From NCBI GenBank assembly GCA_028279405.1, contig JANQNU010000021.1:1-64000 (forward strand): a DNA stretch of 64,000 nucleotides, given 5' to 3'. This DNA is from Phycisphaerae bacterium (lineage in GTDB: Bacteria > Planctomycetota > Phycisphaerae > UBA1845 > Fen-1342). The translations under genes and the position numbers were made by a program. The notes below the pieces were generated by a model. The model was given only the letters and a program-made list of their open reading frames with translations, had not been told where the DNA came from and made no database searches. This document shows, in pieces, positions 36,503 through 45,963 of the stretch. Numbering within the stretch: the stretch's first letter is position 1; each line of letters starts with the position of its first letter.

Positions 36503-37735
36503 CTACCGCTTCTCCGCACCCCAGAGCTTGGCCAACTCGAGCAGCATCTGCACCGCCGTCTCCATTTCCTCGAGACAAGCGAACTCCAACGGCGAATGAA
36601 TGTTGTGCATCCCCGCTGACAGGTTCGGCGTGGGCAGCCCCATCTCGCTCAGCTTCGAGCCATCGGTGCCGCCGCGGACAATCTCGAACACCGGCTCCAG
36701 CCCGATGTTGCGGAACGCCTGCTCTGCCAGTGCCACGGCCCGCGGCTCGCGCTCCAGCGCTTCGCGCATATTGCGATATTGATTACGCACGTCGACCTGG
36801 ATCGTGGACCGCGGATACGCCGCCCGCAACGTCTCGGCGATCGACTCGAGCAGTTCCGCCTGCTGCGTCAGCTCGGCGTTGTCGAAACTTCGCAGAATGA
36901 GTCGGATACGCGTCTCGGCGACGCCACCCTCGATCGCGTACGGATGGATGAATCCGTCACGGTCGGCCGTCATCTCCGGCGAAAGCGTCTGCTGCGGAAG
37001 CCGCGCCACGAACTCACTCGCGATGCGAATCGCGTTGACCATCCGGCCGGTCGCCATGCCCGGGTGAATATTCGTTCCCTGGATGGTCACGACCGCCCCG
37101 TCCGCCGAAAACGTCTCGGCAGCGATTTTGCCGGCAGAGTCGCCATCGAGCGTGTACGCGCAAACCGCATCGATCTTGCCGATATCGATCTTCTCGCAGC
37201 CGCGGCCGACCTCTTCGTCGCACGTGAATACGACACGAACCGGACCATGCCGAACGTCGTCGCCTCGTCGAATCAACTCGGCGGCGGCGGTCATGATGAT
37301 CGCGACCCCGGCCTTGTCATCCGCCCCGAGCAGCGTCGTACCGTCAGTCGTGATCAGCGTCTTTCCGACAAGCCCCTTCAACTCCGGCGCGTCGGCGACG
37401 CGAATGACTTTGCTCGGGTCGCCTGCAAGCGGGATATCATTGCCATCATAGTTGCGGTGTATTTGCGGTTTGACGTCGTGCGCCGTGTACTCCGGCGACG
37501 TGTCGACGTGGGCAATCCATGCGATGGTGGGCGCATCGACGTTACCTGGTACGGTACCCATCACGATGCCGAACTCGTCCACCGACGCGTCCGCGACGCC
37601 GATCGCCCTAAGCTCTTCCGCAAGCATGCGCGCCAACTCGAGCTGGCCTGCGGAACTCGGATACTGCTCCGTCTGTTCGACGGCCGTGGTCTCCACTTGC
37701 ACGTAACGACAAAAACGCTCCAGCATCGTGCTCAC
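36503..37735 (-). CDS. pepT: Peptidase T (tripeptide aminopeptidase, M20 family)
   Basis: 410 residues, the usual PepT length. Two-zinc M20 ligands and motifs are in place: IAHVDTSP (His, Asp), LLGADDKAG (bridging Asp), CDEEVGRGCEKID (catalytic Glu plus Glu ligand), YTLDGD and the late GMHNIHSPLEF (His). It removes N-terminal residues from tripeptides in the cytoplasm. The start is the GTG at 37735, seven bases after AAAGGA; an in-frame ATG three codons later is possible. It is probably monocistronic. Confidence 0.95.
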   Translation of the reverse strand: MSTMLERFCRYVQVETTAVEQTEQYPSSAGQLELARMLAEELRAIGVADASVDEFGIVMGTVPGNVDAPTIAWIAHVDTSPEYTAHDVKPQIHRNYDGNDIPLAGDPSKVIRVADAPELKGLVGKTLITTDGTTLLGADDKAGVAIIMTAAAELIRRGDDVRHGPVRVVFTCDEEVGRGCEKIDIGKIDAVCAYTLDGDSAGKIAAETFSADGAVVTIQGTNIHPGMATGRMVNAIRIASEFVARLPQQTLSPEMTADRDGFIHPYAIEGGVAETRIRLILRSFDNAELTQQAELLESIAETLRAAYPRSTIQVDVRNQYRNMREALEREPRAVALAEQAFRNIGLEPVFEIVRGGTDGSKLSEMGLPTPNLSAGMHNIHSPLEFACLEEMETAVQMLLELAKLWGAEKR

Positions 37736-37837
37736 GAGAACATCCTTTCGTCTCGATCTTGTTTGCCTCGACCCGCCATCAATCCCAGGTCCCTTCTTCG
37801 GACCGCACCCAGCCTCAGTGGCGGTCCGGTTGCCGAC

Positions 37838-39637
37838 TCAGTAGCCCGCCGCGTGCCCGTCCTTGCGCGACTCGGAGGCGGCAGCGTAGACGCCGGTCTG
37901 CGGATCGCGTTGAATCGCCTGGTAGCCGCCGAACGGGCCGGTGCGCTGGACGACGACGTGCCCCATCGCCGCGAGATCCCGCTGCGCCTGCGGCCCGATC
38001 CCGGATTCGAGCGCGAGGGTACCGCCGTCCTTCATGGTCGAGCCGGTGGGTTCCGACGACCCGGCGTGATGGAATCGCGGAGCGTCGCCGGCCTCCTGCA
38101 GGTTCATCCCGAAATCGATCAGGTTGCAGATGATCTGCACGTGACCCTGCGGTTGCATGTCGCCGCCCATGACGCCGAAGCTGAGCCAGGGCTTGCCGTC
38201 CTTGGTGACGAACGCAGGTATGATCGTGTGGAACGGGCGCTTGTTCGGAGCGTAAACGTTCGGATGCCCCTCCTCGAGCGTGAACAGTGCACCGCGGTCC
38301 TGGAAACAGAATCCCAAGCCGCGCGGGCACAGGCCGGAGCCGAAGCCGCGGTAGTTACTCTGGATGAGCGAGACCATGTTGCCCGCCTCGTCCGCTACCG
38401 TGAGATAGATCGTGTCGCCGCGGCGCAGCCGAGCGTCAGCCTGCGCGATCCAGCGGTCGACTTCAGGCGGTGTGGCGCGATCCGGATCGGCGCCGCGCGG
38501 CATGACGCGACCCGTACGGCGCATGGCGGGATCCCCGTGCGGGTATTCGCGGGCCGCGCGATTGGGCCGCAGGAATTTTCGACGAAGTTCGGCGTAGTCT
38601 TTCGAAAGCAGCATATCGATCGGGATCTCCGCGAAATCCGGATCGGCGTAGAACCGGGCACGGTCCTCGAACGCGAGCTTCTTGGCCTCGACCAGGTGAT
38701 GCAGGTAGGCAGGCGAGTTATGGCCCATCGCCGCGAGATCGAAGCCTTCGAGGATGTTGAGCATCTGCAGTGCCGCGATCCCCTGCCCGTTCGGCGGCAA
38801 CTCCCAAACGTCGTAGCCGCGATAGTTGACGGAGAGCGGCACGACCCATTCGCTCTTGTGGTTCATCAAGTCCTGCTTCCGCAGGAAGCAGCCGTGGAGC
38901 TTGCAAAATTCCTCCATCCGGTCAGCGAGCGCGCCGCGGTAGAACGCATCGCGCCCGCCCTCTGCGATCGCTTCGAGCGTATTCGCGAGCAGCGGGTTGC
39001 GGAAGATCTCACCTTTCCGCGGCGCACGCCCATTCGGCAGGAACGTTTTTCCGAAACCAGGGTATCGCGCCAGCCGCACGCCGAACGACCAGTAATGCGC
39101 GATCACCTCCGATACGGGAAACCCTTCGCGCGCGTAGCGGATCGCGGGCGCGAGCAGCGTCGGCATCGGCAGCTTGCCGAACTTTCCGTGCAGTTCGTAC
39201 CAACCGTCGACGCAACCCGGTACCGTCACCGGCAACGGGCCAAAGTCGGGCATCTTCTGGTGGCCCTTGTTGACCAGATCCTCATAATGCAGGGCGGCCG
39301 GGGATCGGCCGCTGGCATTGAGGCCGTGCAGTTGCTGGGTCTTGGCGTCCCAGACGATTGCGAACAGGTCGCCGCCGATGCCGCAACCGGTGGGCTCCAT
39401 CAGGCCGAGCGCTGCATTGGCGGCGATCGCGGCGTCTACCGCGCTGCCGCCTTGCTTGAGAATGTCGATGGCGATCTGTGTCGCCAACGGCTGGCTCGTG
39501 GCGGCAATGCCGTGCTGCGCGAAGACTTCGGAACGGGTCGCGAAGAATTCGCCGCGGATGCGATCGCCGGCATCGGCGAACGGCGCCAGTGACAGGATCG
39601 TAAGCAGAATGAGAACACCGGACCCGGTGAGGGACAT
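37838..39637 (-). CDS. ggt: Gamma-glutamyltransferase family protein (Ntn hydrolase)
   Basis: 599 residues from the ATG at 39637, which follows AGGAGG and opens with a signal peptide (SGVLILLTILSLAPFADA). The upstream longer frame is rejected. It acts outside the cytoplasmic membrane on glutathione or other gamma-glutamyl compounds after self-cleavage into two chains. The nucleophile Thr is in GDTIYLTVADEAGNMVS (about residue 410), aligning with the TTHxSVVD block of known enzymes. The later FGSGLCPRGLGF and FGVMGGDMQPQGHVQ blocks also match. His of TTH is replaced by Tyr here. Some relatives are acylases, so the exact substrate is open. Confidence 0.9.
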   Translation of the reverse strand: MSLTGSGVLILLTILSLAPFADAGDRIRGEFFATRSEVFAQHGIAATSQPLATQIAIDILKQGGSAVDAAIAANAALGLMEPTGCGIGGDLFAIVWDAKTQQLHGLNASGRSPAALHYEDLVNKGHQKMPDFGPLPVTVPGCVDGWYELHGKFGKLPMPTLLAPAIRYAREGFPVSEVIAHYWSFGVRLARYPGFGKTFLPNGRAPRKGEIFRNPLLANTLEAIAEGGRDAFYRGALADRMEEFCKLHGCFLRKQDLMNHKSEWVVPLSVNYRGYDVWELPPNGQGIAALQMLNILEGFDLAAMGHNSPAYLHHLVEAKKLAFEDRARFYADPDFAEIPIDMLLSKDYAELRRKFLRPNRAAREYPHGDPAMRRTGRVMPRGADPDRATPPEVDRWIAQADARLRRGDTIYLTVADEAGNMVSLIQSNYRGFGSGLCPRGLGFCFQDRGALFTLEEGHPNVYAPNKRPFHTIIPAFVTKDGKPWLSFGVMGGDMQPQGHVQIICNLIDFGMNLQEAGDAPRFHHAGSSEPTGSTMKDGGTLALESGIGPQAQRDLAAMGHVVVQRTGPFGGYQAIQRDPQTGVYAAASESRKDGHAAGY

Positions 39638-39854
39638 CTTCTTCGCCTCCTGGCTGTGGATACGATACGATTGGCGCCGCGTCGACGGACCGCGCGGCCG
39701 CGCCCGGTCCGGGAGTGCCTGCCCGTAGCGGCGATCAGCCGCCGGCACCGGAACGCCGAACCCGAACCGAGTCGTGTCCAGTGTAGCACGCCACCGGTTC
39801 GAATGGCCAGCCCGGCACGCGTCCCGACGATCGCGACGAAATGGAGGCCGAACG

Positions 39855-40145
39855 TTGCACATTCGTGAGTTTCAGGCACTGATCGAGGAAATGTACTCGT
39901 CCAAGGATCGCGCCCGCGGCACACCGGCGACATTTCTATGGTTCATGGAGGAGGTCGGCGAACTCGCCAGCGCGCTCGCCGACGGGCGCGATCGCGAAAA
40001 CCTGCGCGAGGAGTTCGCAGACGTCATGGCGTGGCTCGTCACGCTGGCGAACGTCGAGAACATCGACCTCGAGGAAGCCCTGCGAAAATTCACCGACGGC
40101 TGCCCGGGCTGCGGTAAACTGCAATGCACGTGTGTCGAGAAATAG
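39855..40145 (+). CDS. MazG-like nucleotide pyrophosphohydrolase
   Basis: 96 residues from a TTG start at 39855, supported by GGAGG at 39843-39847; no ATG is nearer the fold. The all-alpha NTP-PPase motif is present: EEVGELASAL (EExxE-type) then EEFADVMAWLVTLAN (E..D metal ligands). It should hydrolyse NTPs or dNTPs to monophosphates, a house-cleaning role. The C-terminus is cysteine-rich (CPGCGKLQCTC), a possible extra metal site. It is divergent from the gamma-glutamyltransferase gene and 35 bases ahead of a metalloprotease gene. Confidence 0.88.
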   Translation: MHIREFQALIEEMYSSKDRARGTPATFLWFMEEVGELASALADGRDRENLREEFADVMAWLVTLANVENIDLEEALRKFTDGCPGCGKLQCTCVEK

Positions 40146-40180
40146 GTAGGCCCGTCTCGTCGGGCATGGGGAGCAACCGA

Positions 40181-41353
40181 ATGACGAATCACGAACGACC
40201 AACCGCCGGACGGTTCCGACGGGCCACCGTCTGGCTCGTCCTCGCGGGCCTGCTGACGACCCCACCGGCGTTGGCACAGGCGCTGAAAACCTACAATACA
40301 CGCTACTACACGCTCCAATGCGACCTCGATGAGGACGCGACGAAGGAAGCGATCCTGCGAATCACATTGATGTTCGAGGAGTACCTGGCACGCACGCGAG
40401 GGTTCGCCGGCCGGCCGAACCGCAAGCTGCTTTTCCAGCTTTACAAGAAGTACGGAGACTACGTCCAATCGAGCGAGGCACCTGGCAGCGCCGGCGTCTT
40501 TACCGGAAACCGACTCGTCGCCTGGGCGGGTGGCGAGAATCCCTGGCATACGATCCAGCACGAAGGGTTCCATCAGTTCGTGCACTTCGCGATGAACTCC
40601 CAAAAAATCCCGATCTGGGCCAACGAAGGGCTCGCGGAGTACTTCGGCGAAGGTGTCTTTACCGGCGACAACTTCTACACTGGCTTCGTCCCGCCCGAGC
40701 GACTGCGCCGCGTACAGCGAATGCTCAAGGACAATCAGTTCCCCACGCTCTACTCCATGATGACGATGTCGCACACGACCTGGAACACCCAGCTCAAGCT
40801 GGAACACTACGACCAGGCCTGGATGATGGTCCATTTCCTGGCACATGCCGAAAACGGCAAGTACCAGAAGGCCTTCCAGCGATTCCTCCAGGCCGCGGGT
40901 CTGGCCCGCAACTGGGAACCCGTCTGGCAACGGTTCTTCGGCGGGGATGTCGGGTCGTTCGAGCTGCGATTCCGCGAGTACTGGGAGAACCTGCCGGCCG
41001 ACCCGACCGCGGAGTTGTATGCCCGCGCCACGACCGCGACCTTCACCAGCTTCTACGCGCGGGCCTTCAGCCAAGGCCAGTTCTATGATGACTGGGATCA
41101 ATTCGTGATGGATGGCCGGAAGGGCAAGCTGAAGTCTGCCGATGACAACTGGATTCCGTCGGCATTGTTCGACCGGGCGCTGCGCGACGGACCCAATCGC
41201 GGCCAGTTCTCGATCATCAAGAAGCCCGGCCGACGGTACGTCGTCTGCGAACTCGGCGACGGCACGCAACTACGCGGCCAGTTCAAGGTCCGCAATCGCC
41301 ACGTCATGAAGGTCGAAGTGAAGACCATCAAGGGCCGCAAACGACGCCGTTAG
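40181..41353 (+). CDS. Secreted peptidase-MA-like gluzincin (DUF1570-like)
   Basis: 390 residues from the ATG at 40181, seven bases after GGGGAG. It has a signal peptide (VWLVLAGLLTTPPALAQA) and a zinc metallopeptidase core: HEGFHQFVH with the HExxH ligands at about residue 127 and the third ligand Glu at about 149 in NEGLAEYFGEG. The spacing fits the gluzincin/peptidase-MA clan. The C-terminal part ends in a basic tail (KVEVKTIKGRKRRR). It is probably periplasmic or exported; the substrate is unknown. Its stop is 13 bases from the convergent hypB stop. Confidence 0.85.
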   Translation: MTNHERPTAGRFRRATVWLVLAGLLTTPPALAQALKTYNTRYYTLQCDLDEDATKEAILRITLMFEEYLARTRGFAGRPNRKLLFQLYKKYGDYVQSSEAPGSAGVFTGNRLVAWAGGENPWHTIQHEGFHQFVHFAMNSQKIPIWANEGLAEYFGEGVFTGDNFYTGFVPPERLRRVQRMLKDNQFPTLYSMMTMSHTTWNTQLKLEHYDQAWMMVHFLAHAENGKYQKAFQRFLQAAGLARNWEPVWQRFFGGDVGSFELRFREYWENLPADPTAELYARATTATFTSFYARAFSQGQFYDDWDQFVMDGRKGKLKSADDNWIPSALFDRALRDGPNRGQFSIIKKPGRRYVVCELGDGTQLRGQFKVRNRHVMKVEVKTIKGRKRRR

Positions 41354-41366
41354 GGCACGTTCGCCG

Positions 41367-42047
41367 TCACGTGTGCGTAGCGAACTCTGCGGTCCGGTGC
41401 GCGCTCAGGCGTTGCTCCAGCCATTCGAACCACGCGTCGAGGTGGCCTTGTGTCACCGAGACCGGGCAAATGGTAACGTCCTCGTGAACACGGCGAATGT
41501 CGCGCTCGAAGGCCGCCCTGTCGAATTCCACCACCGGCAACAGATCGATCTTGTTCAGCACGAGCGCTTCGACCGCCCGCACGAACTGCGGGTGCTTCGC
41601 CGGCTTGTCGTCACCTTCCGCGACTGAAAGCACGCCGACCTTCACGTCTTCGCCAAGATCGAAGTTCACCGGGCAAATCAGATTTCCGACATTCTCGATG
41701 AAAACCACGTCGAGCGCATCCAGCGGCAGGCGCCCGAGCGACTGTCGAACCTGATTGGCGTCGAGGTGACAGCCGTTGCCGGTGTTGATTTGAACCACAT
41801 GTTCGGCATGCCGGGCCAACCGCTCGGCGTCGCGCGTGGTGGCCAAGTCACCCACGAGCACGCCAATGCGCTCCCGACCTCCGAACCGCGCGAGCGTCGC
41901 CTCGAGCAACGCTGTCTTTCCGCAACCGGGCGCGCCCAACACCCCGATCGCCAGCACGCCCGCTTCGCGGAGCTGCGCACGATTGAACGCCGCCACTTCG
42001 TCATTGAGCTTGAGCACGTTCTCGACAATCTGAATCTGGCTGACCAT
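41367..42047 (-). CDS. hypB: Hydrogenase nickel incorporation GTPase HypB
   Basis: 226 residues. It is a SIMIBI GTPase with P-loop GAPGCGKTALLE (about 38-49), the ENVGNLICP metal/switch block and NKIDLL for guanine. It drives nickel delivery to the hydrogenase large subunit with HypA. It lacks the His-rich nickel-storage tail found in some homologues. The AAGGAGT ribosome site lies inside the 3-prime end of hypA, and the genes overlap by 47 bases. It is the last gene of the hydrogenase operon. Confidence 0.96.
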   Translation of the reverse strand: MVSQIQIVENVLKLNDEVAAFNRAQLREAGVLAIGVLGAPGCGKTALLEATLARFGGRERIGVLVGDLATTRDAERLARHAEHVVQINTGNGCHLDANQVRQSLGRLPLDALDVVFIENVGNLICPVNFDLGEDVKVGVLSVAEGDDKPAKHPQFVRAVEALVLNKIDLLPVVEFDRAAFERDIRRVHEDVTICPVSVTQGHLDAWFEWLEQRLSAHRTAEFATHT

Positions 42048-42405
42048 GACTGTACTCCTTGCCGCCGACTGCGGCGTCGACCTCGATCGATTCCAGCGTC
42101 AGTTCGGCGCTGCCCTCCGCCCACACAGCGTCACTCCCACAATCGCACGCCTCAGAGTAGTCCGCCGATTGCCAACGGCGTTCACAGCGCCGGCAGCGCA
42201 GCCGCCAGGGAAGCATCGCGAGCTCCAGCAGCGCCCCCTCAAGCGCCGTGGCCGTTGTCGCAGCCTGCCAGGCGAACTGCATCGCGGCCGGTTCGATCGC
42301 CTGTAGCGGACCGGCCCGTACGTGAACCACCCGAACCCGCACGTTGGCCGGCGCGTTCGCACGAACGAGATTCAACAACGCGTTGGCGAGCGACAACTCG
42401 TGCAT
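42001..42405 (-). CDS. hypA: Hydrogenase nickel incorporation protein HypA
   Basis: 134 residues from the ATG at 42405, chosen because it gives the conserved MHELS N-terminus whose His2 binds nickel, and GGAGG is eight bases away; the ATG one codon earlier would displace His2. The zinc site is CRRCERRW with CDCGSD (CxxC and CxC). Beyond ESIEV, where the family normally ends, about 20 extra residues run into the hypB overlap. Its start overlaps the protease stop as TGATG. Confidence 0.94.
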   Translation of the reverse strand: MHELSLANALLNLVRANAPANVRVRVVHVRAGPLQAIEPAAMQFAWQAATTATALEGALLELAMLPWRLRCRRCERRWQSADYSEACDCGSDAVWAEGSAELTLESIEVDAAVGGKEYSHGQPDSDCRERAQAQ

Positions 42406-42917
42406 CATGCATGCCTCCGCAACGCCAGCGCCGCGATTGTGTCGACGACCTTCGGCAACGCCGCGCGCATCGCAGCGCTCATCGAAGCACCGAGGGTGGT
42501 ATCGGCTACCGTCACACCGACCAGGCGCGCGATCGGCGGTAGTGCATCGAGGGTTCGCAACAGCTCCACCTGATCCAGCAATCCAAAGCCGTGTGAACTG
42601 GCACGACCTTCCGAGACAAGTTCCGGCCGATCATCCGCGAGTAAGTCGACCTCCACGACGCGACCCGGCGCGCATCCCGACATCTCGACCGCATCAACGA
42701 CGATGAGCGCCGCACGCTGCTCACGGCTCTCGAGGATCAAGCGTGCGGGATTGAGACCGACATCGAACACCTCTACACCGGGTAGCTTTCGGGCGGCGAG
42801 TGCGGTCGCAATCTGCGCCCCCATACCGTCGTCCGCACGATCACGATTCCCGCAGGTGACAACCAGCACCGGTTGAACGGCCATCGTGCCCGGACTGCCT
42901 GTGAAGTATGACAGCAT
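42405..42917 (-). CDS. Hydrogenase maturation protease (HycI/HyaD/HoxW family)
   Basis: 170 residues from the ATG at 42917, preceded by AAAGGAG; the ATG at 42884 (MAVQPVL) is an alternative. The family core VVTCGNRDRADDGMGAQIA holds the first metal-binding Asp/Glu position, VFDVGLNP the second and SSHGFGLLDQ the His. These proteases trim the C-terminal tail of the [NiFe] large subunit after nickel insertion. It is placed directly after the large-subunit gene, as expected for a dedicated protease. Confidence 0.9.
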   Translation of the reverse strand: MLSYFTGSPGTMAVQPVLVVTCGNRDRADDGMGAQIATALAARKLPGVEVFDVGLNPARLILESREQRAALIVVDAVEMSGCAPGRVVEVDLLADDRPELVSEGRASSHGFGLLDQVELLRTLDALPPIARLVGVTVADTTLGASMSAAMRAALPKVVDTIAALALRRHA

Positions 42918-42928
42918 GACCCGCTCCT

Positions 42929-44263
42929 TTAGCGCCAACTCCGTTCGAGCTTCAGGAAATGGACCGAGCAACTGATACACGGGTCGTAGTTGCGGATCAG
43001 GTGTTCGCATTGCAGCGCCGCGCGTTCATCGTCCACGTCGGCAAGCCGCTCGGCCAACAATCGGAGATCGTCCTCGATGGTCATCTGGTTCTGGCTCGTG
43101 GGTGGCACGATGCGCGCCTCCAGAATCGTCCCGTCGCGATCAGTCCGGTAGCGATGCCAGCAAACACCGCGGGGCGCTTCGGTGCCATGGCCGCCGACAC
43201 CCGGCCGCGGTTCGACTGGCACGTAGCTGCGGGTCGGCCGCTCATAGTTTTCGATGATGTCGTGCGCGAGTGCCAGCGCGTGCACGGTCTCGAGTGCCCG
43301 CGCGGGCAGGCTCAGGAAGTTGTTGGACCACGGCAGCGTACGGCCCACGCTTTCACAAACCTTCGGCAACAGTTCCGCGGCACGCGGGTGCAATCGATCG
43401 CTACACAGGTTGAGCCGAGCCAGCGGCCCGACAAGGTACGGCCCGCGGCCCTTGATGACAGAGTGCAGCGCCGTACTGTGTTCAACGTGAACCTCTTCGA
43501 TGACGTTGCCGAAGTCGTTCTGCTCGACCGCCAGTCCCTTGTTGGAACGAATCGGACCGAGGTTCATGGGGTACTCGTCTTCCGGACAGAGCGCCACGAA
43601 CTCGTAGTCCCGTTCCAGATCCGGGTACTCGACCTGCTCTGCGAGAAAGAGCGTCAGCTCCGACATCTGGTCCAGCGCGACCCGCAGTCGCGGCAGCAGG
43701 GCCCGCGCGTCCGCCTCGTCCGGCGCGCGATAGAAACCGCCCAGACGAGCGCCCACCGGGTGAACCGCTCGTCCACCCAGCAGCCCGACCAACTCGTTGC
43801 CGAGCTTCTTGATACCGAGCGCCTGCTTGACGATCGGCGCGTGATCCTCGGCCATGCTGATGGCACTTTCATACCCGAGGAAATCCGGCAGATGCAGCAT
43901 GAACATGTGCAGCACGTGGCTCTCGATCCACTCGCCGCAATAGAAGAGGTTGCGTAGTGTGCGAATCGGCGGGTCGATCATGTTGAAGGCGCCGAGCGCG
44001 CGTTCGAGCGCGTGGCAGGCCCCCATCTGGTAGGCCACCGGACAGATGCCACAGATGCGCGCCGTGATGTCGGGCACCTCGTGCATGTCGCGACCCCGGA
44101 GGAACGCCTCGTAGAACCGCGGCGGCTCGTAGATCTCCAACCGCACGGCGTCGGGCATTCCGTCCTTCATCTCGATGTGCAGCGCCCCTTCGCCTTCCAC
44201 ACGGGCCAGGGCGCCGACCCGGATCGTGCGCGTCTCATTCCTGCCCTTGTTCGATCTGCTCAT
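42929..44263 (-). CDS. [NiFe] hydrogenase large (alpha) subunit, group 3b type
   Basis: 444 residues. It carries the [NiFe] centre: L1 motif [11 protein letters not shown] (about 68-78, two Cys) and L2 motif [10 protein letters not shown] near the C-terminus (two Cys). L1 with PVAYQ and L2 with DPCxSC fit group 3b sulfhydrogenase-type enzymes rather than membrane uptake enzymes. It has RVEGEG at the N-terminus. The tail after the L2 His is nine residues long. It oxidises or makes H2 in the cytoplasm together with the next three upstream genes. Start is preceded by AGGAAGG and overlaps the small-subunit gene by 29 bases. Confidence 0.95.
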   Translation of the reverse strand: MSRSNKGRNETRTIRVGALARVEGEGALHIEMKDGMPDAVRLEIYEPPRFYEAFLRGRDMHEVPDITARICGICPVAYQMGACHALERALGAFNMIDPPIRTLRNLFYCGEWIESHVLHMFMLHLPDFLGYESAISMAEDHAPIVKQALGIKKLGNELVGLLGGRAVHPVGARLGGFYRAPDEADARALLPRLRVALDQMSELTLFLAEQVEYPDLERDYEFVALCPEDEYPMNLGPIRSNKGLAVEQNDFGNVIEEVHVEHSTALHSVIKGRGPYLVGPLARLNLCSDRLHPRAAELLPKVCESVGRTLPWSNNFLSLPARALETVHALALAHDIIENYERPTRSYVPVEPRPGVGGHGTEAPRGVCWHRYRTDRDGTILEARIVPPTSQNQMTIEDDLRLLAERLADVDDERAALQCEHLIRNYDPCISCSVHFLKLERSWR

Positions 44264-45059
44264 AGCGGTCGCCTTCCTGTTTGAAGGGCTCCAGATAACC
44301 GTTGTAGCTTCGCATCAGCCGTTTCAACGTGCGCGGCGAGCGTTCCTGTCGCTCGCTGAACCACCGGCCCAACGAACGGATGTTCGGTTGCTCCATCGGC
44401 CCGAAGCAGCCGTAGCACGCCCGATTACAGCCCGGACACAAAGCGCCGCAGCCGGCCTGCGTAACTGGCCCCAGACAAGGCTCCCCATTGCTGACCAGCA
44501 CACACGGCAGACCACGACGCTTGCATTCGAGGCAAACGCTGTGACGCGGGACCTTCGGCTCGCGCCCCATCAGCACCGCCGTCAACAGTTCGAGCAGTTG
44601 TTGCGCGTTGACCGGGCAGCCGCGCAGTTCGAAGTCGACGAATGTATAGGCCGCGATCGGCGACGCCGTGTCCAACGTCCGGATGTACTCCGGATTGGCG
44701 TACACCGCGCGCGTAAACTCCCGGACGTCCGCCCAGTTGCGCAACGCCTGGAGTCCACCTGACGTTGCACAGGCGCCGATCGCCACCAGGAACTTGCAGT
44801 CACGCCGGATCTGATGGATGCGCTCCGCCTCCTCCGGCGTCGAGATGCTCCCCTCCACCAGCCCGATGTCGTATGGCGGCGGCAGCACGCGACGCCGGGC
44901 TTCGAGGAAGTAGGCGATTTCGACCGCTTCCACCAGGTCGAGCAGCTCATCTTCGAGATTCAAGAGCGATAGCTGGCAGCCGTCGCAACTCGAAAACTTG
45001 TAGACGGCCAGTTTGGGACGGGCAGGCGGACCGCTCTGCTCGGATGCTCCGCTGACCAT
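44235..45059 (-). CDS. [NiFe] hydrogenase small (delta) subunit
   Basis: 274 residues from the ATG at 45059, one base after the upstream stop; an upstream longer frame is rejected. It has the small-subunit proximal cluster start [16 protein letters not shown], then GACATSGG, and a C-terminal Cys-rich region ([37 protein letters not shown]) for further Fe-S clusters that relay electrons to the flavin subunit. No Tat signal, so cytoplasmic, as expected for group 3b. The Cys-rich part is typical of HydD/HyhS-like proteins. Confidence 0.93.
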   Translation of the reverse strand: MVSGASEQSGPPARPKLAVYKFSSCDGCQLSLLNLEDELLDLVEAVEIAYFLEARRRVLPPPYDIGLVEGSISTPEEAERIHQIRRDCKFLVAIGACATSGGLQALRNWADVREFTRAVYANPEYIRTLDTASPIAAYTFVDFELRGCPVNAQQLLELLTAVLMGREPKVPRHSVCLECKRRGLPCVLVSNGEPCLGPVTQAGCGALCPGCNRACYGCFGPMEQPNIRSLGRWFSERQERSPRTLKRLMRSYNGYLEPFKQEGDRYEQIEQGQE

Positions 45060-45060
45060 T

Positions 45061-45963
45061 TCAGATCTCCTCGATCGCGAAGATGTCCGCGATATCCTTG
45101 AAACAGAAGACCGGTCCGTCCTTGCAGACGAACCAGTGTCCATACTGACAGTGCCCGCAGCGACCGAAGCCGCAATTCATATTCCGCTCCAGCGACACGT
45201 ACACCTGGCTCGGCGGAACGTGCAGTTGAAGGAACTCCGACGCTGCCACGCGGTTCAGAATCCGCGGCCCACAGACCATCACGACCGTTCGCTCCGCGTT
45301 GACCCGAATGCGCTGTAGTAGCTTGGTGACGACGCCGACCGGTCCGGTCCAGCCGCCGGTGGCGTTGTCGACCGTAACCAGCACGTCGATCGGCGCGTGC
45401 TCGGCCCAGTTCTCCAACTCCTCGGCGTACACACGGTCCTCCGGCGTCCGGCAGCCGTACAACACCACGACCCGACCGACCCGATCGCGGTTGGCCAACA
45501 GCCAGTAGATCACCGGTCGCAACGGCGCGATCCCGATTCCGCCGCCGACCAGCACGACGTCTCGTCCGTCCAGCCGATCGATCGGCCAGCCGACGCCAAA
45601 GGGGCCTCGCAGTCCGAGAATCTCACCCACCTGTGTTCGGAAGATCGTCCGCGTGACCGATCCGACCACGCGAATCGTGTGATCGAGCATGTCCGGTGTG
45701 TCGGCGTCCGAGCTGATCGAGATCGCTGCCTCGCCGACACCCGGCGCGTAGAGCATGTTGAATTGACCGGGTGCCCAGCGGTACTGCGCTCGTAATGCCT
45801 CGTCGACGATCTCCATTCGATAGGTGTGCGTATTGAGATTTTCTCGCTTGATGGCCGTGACCCGAGTCGCAACCGGCATCCATGTATCCATCCCGCAGAT
45901 CGGCTCGGGGCGAGTGATGGACGATGTCGCCGGACCGCTGATTTCGTTCGTTCCTGTCGTCAT
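45061..45963 (-). CDS. Hydrogenase gamma subunit: FAD/NAD(P)-binding reductase with [2Fe-2S]
   Basis: 300 residues from the ATG at 45963, following AGGGGAGG and overlapping the beta-subunit stop as ATGA. It is a ferredoxin-NADP-reductase-like protein: FAD domain (about 20-120, GQFNMLYAP), NAD(P) site [14 protein letters not shown] (about 133-146), YGCRTPEDR and a C-terminal [2Fe-2S] cysteine set ([12 protein letters not shown], then C). It passes electrons between the Fe-S chain and NAD(P)H. Similar to the PyrK/HydG/AsrB family. The longer frame upstream is an antisense-like artefact. Confidence 0.93.
   Translation of the reverse strand: MTTGTNEISGPATSSITRPEPICGMDTWMPVATRVTAIKRENLNTHTYRMEIVDEALRAQYRWAPGQFNMLYAPGVGEAAISISSDADTPDMLDHTIRVVGSVTRTIFRTQVGEILGLRGPFGVGWPIDRLDGRDVVLVGGGIGIAPLRPVIYWLLANRDRVGRVVVLYGCRTPEDRVYAEELENWAEHAPIDVLVTVDNATGGWTGPVGVVTKLLQRIRVNAERTVVMVCGPRILNRVAASEFLQLHVPPSQVYVSLERNMNCGFGRCGHCQYGHWFVCKDGPVFCFKDIADIFAIEEI

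Noticed and set aside
36779-39592. 937-residue open frame on the plus strand opposite pepT and ggt
   Set aside because: It is exactly antisense to two genes with intact catalytic motifs, has Arg/Asp/His-rich composition and no domain. In GC-rich DNA such antisense frames are expected.
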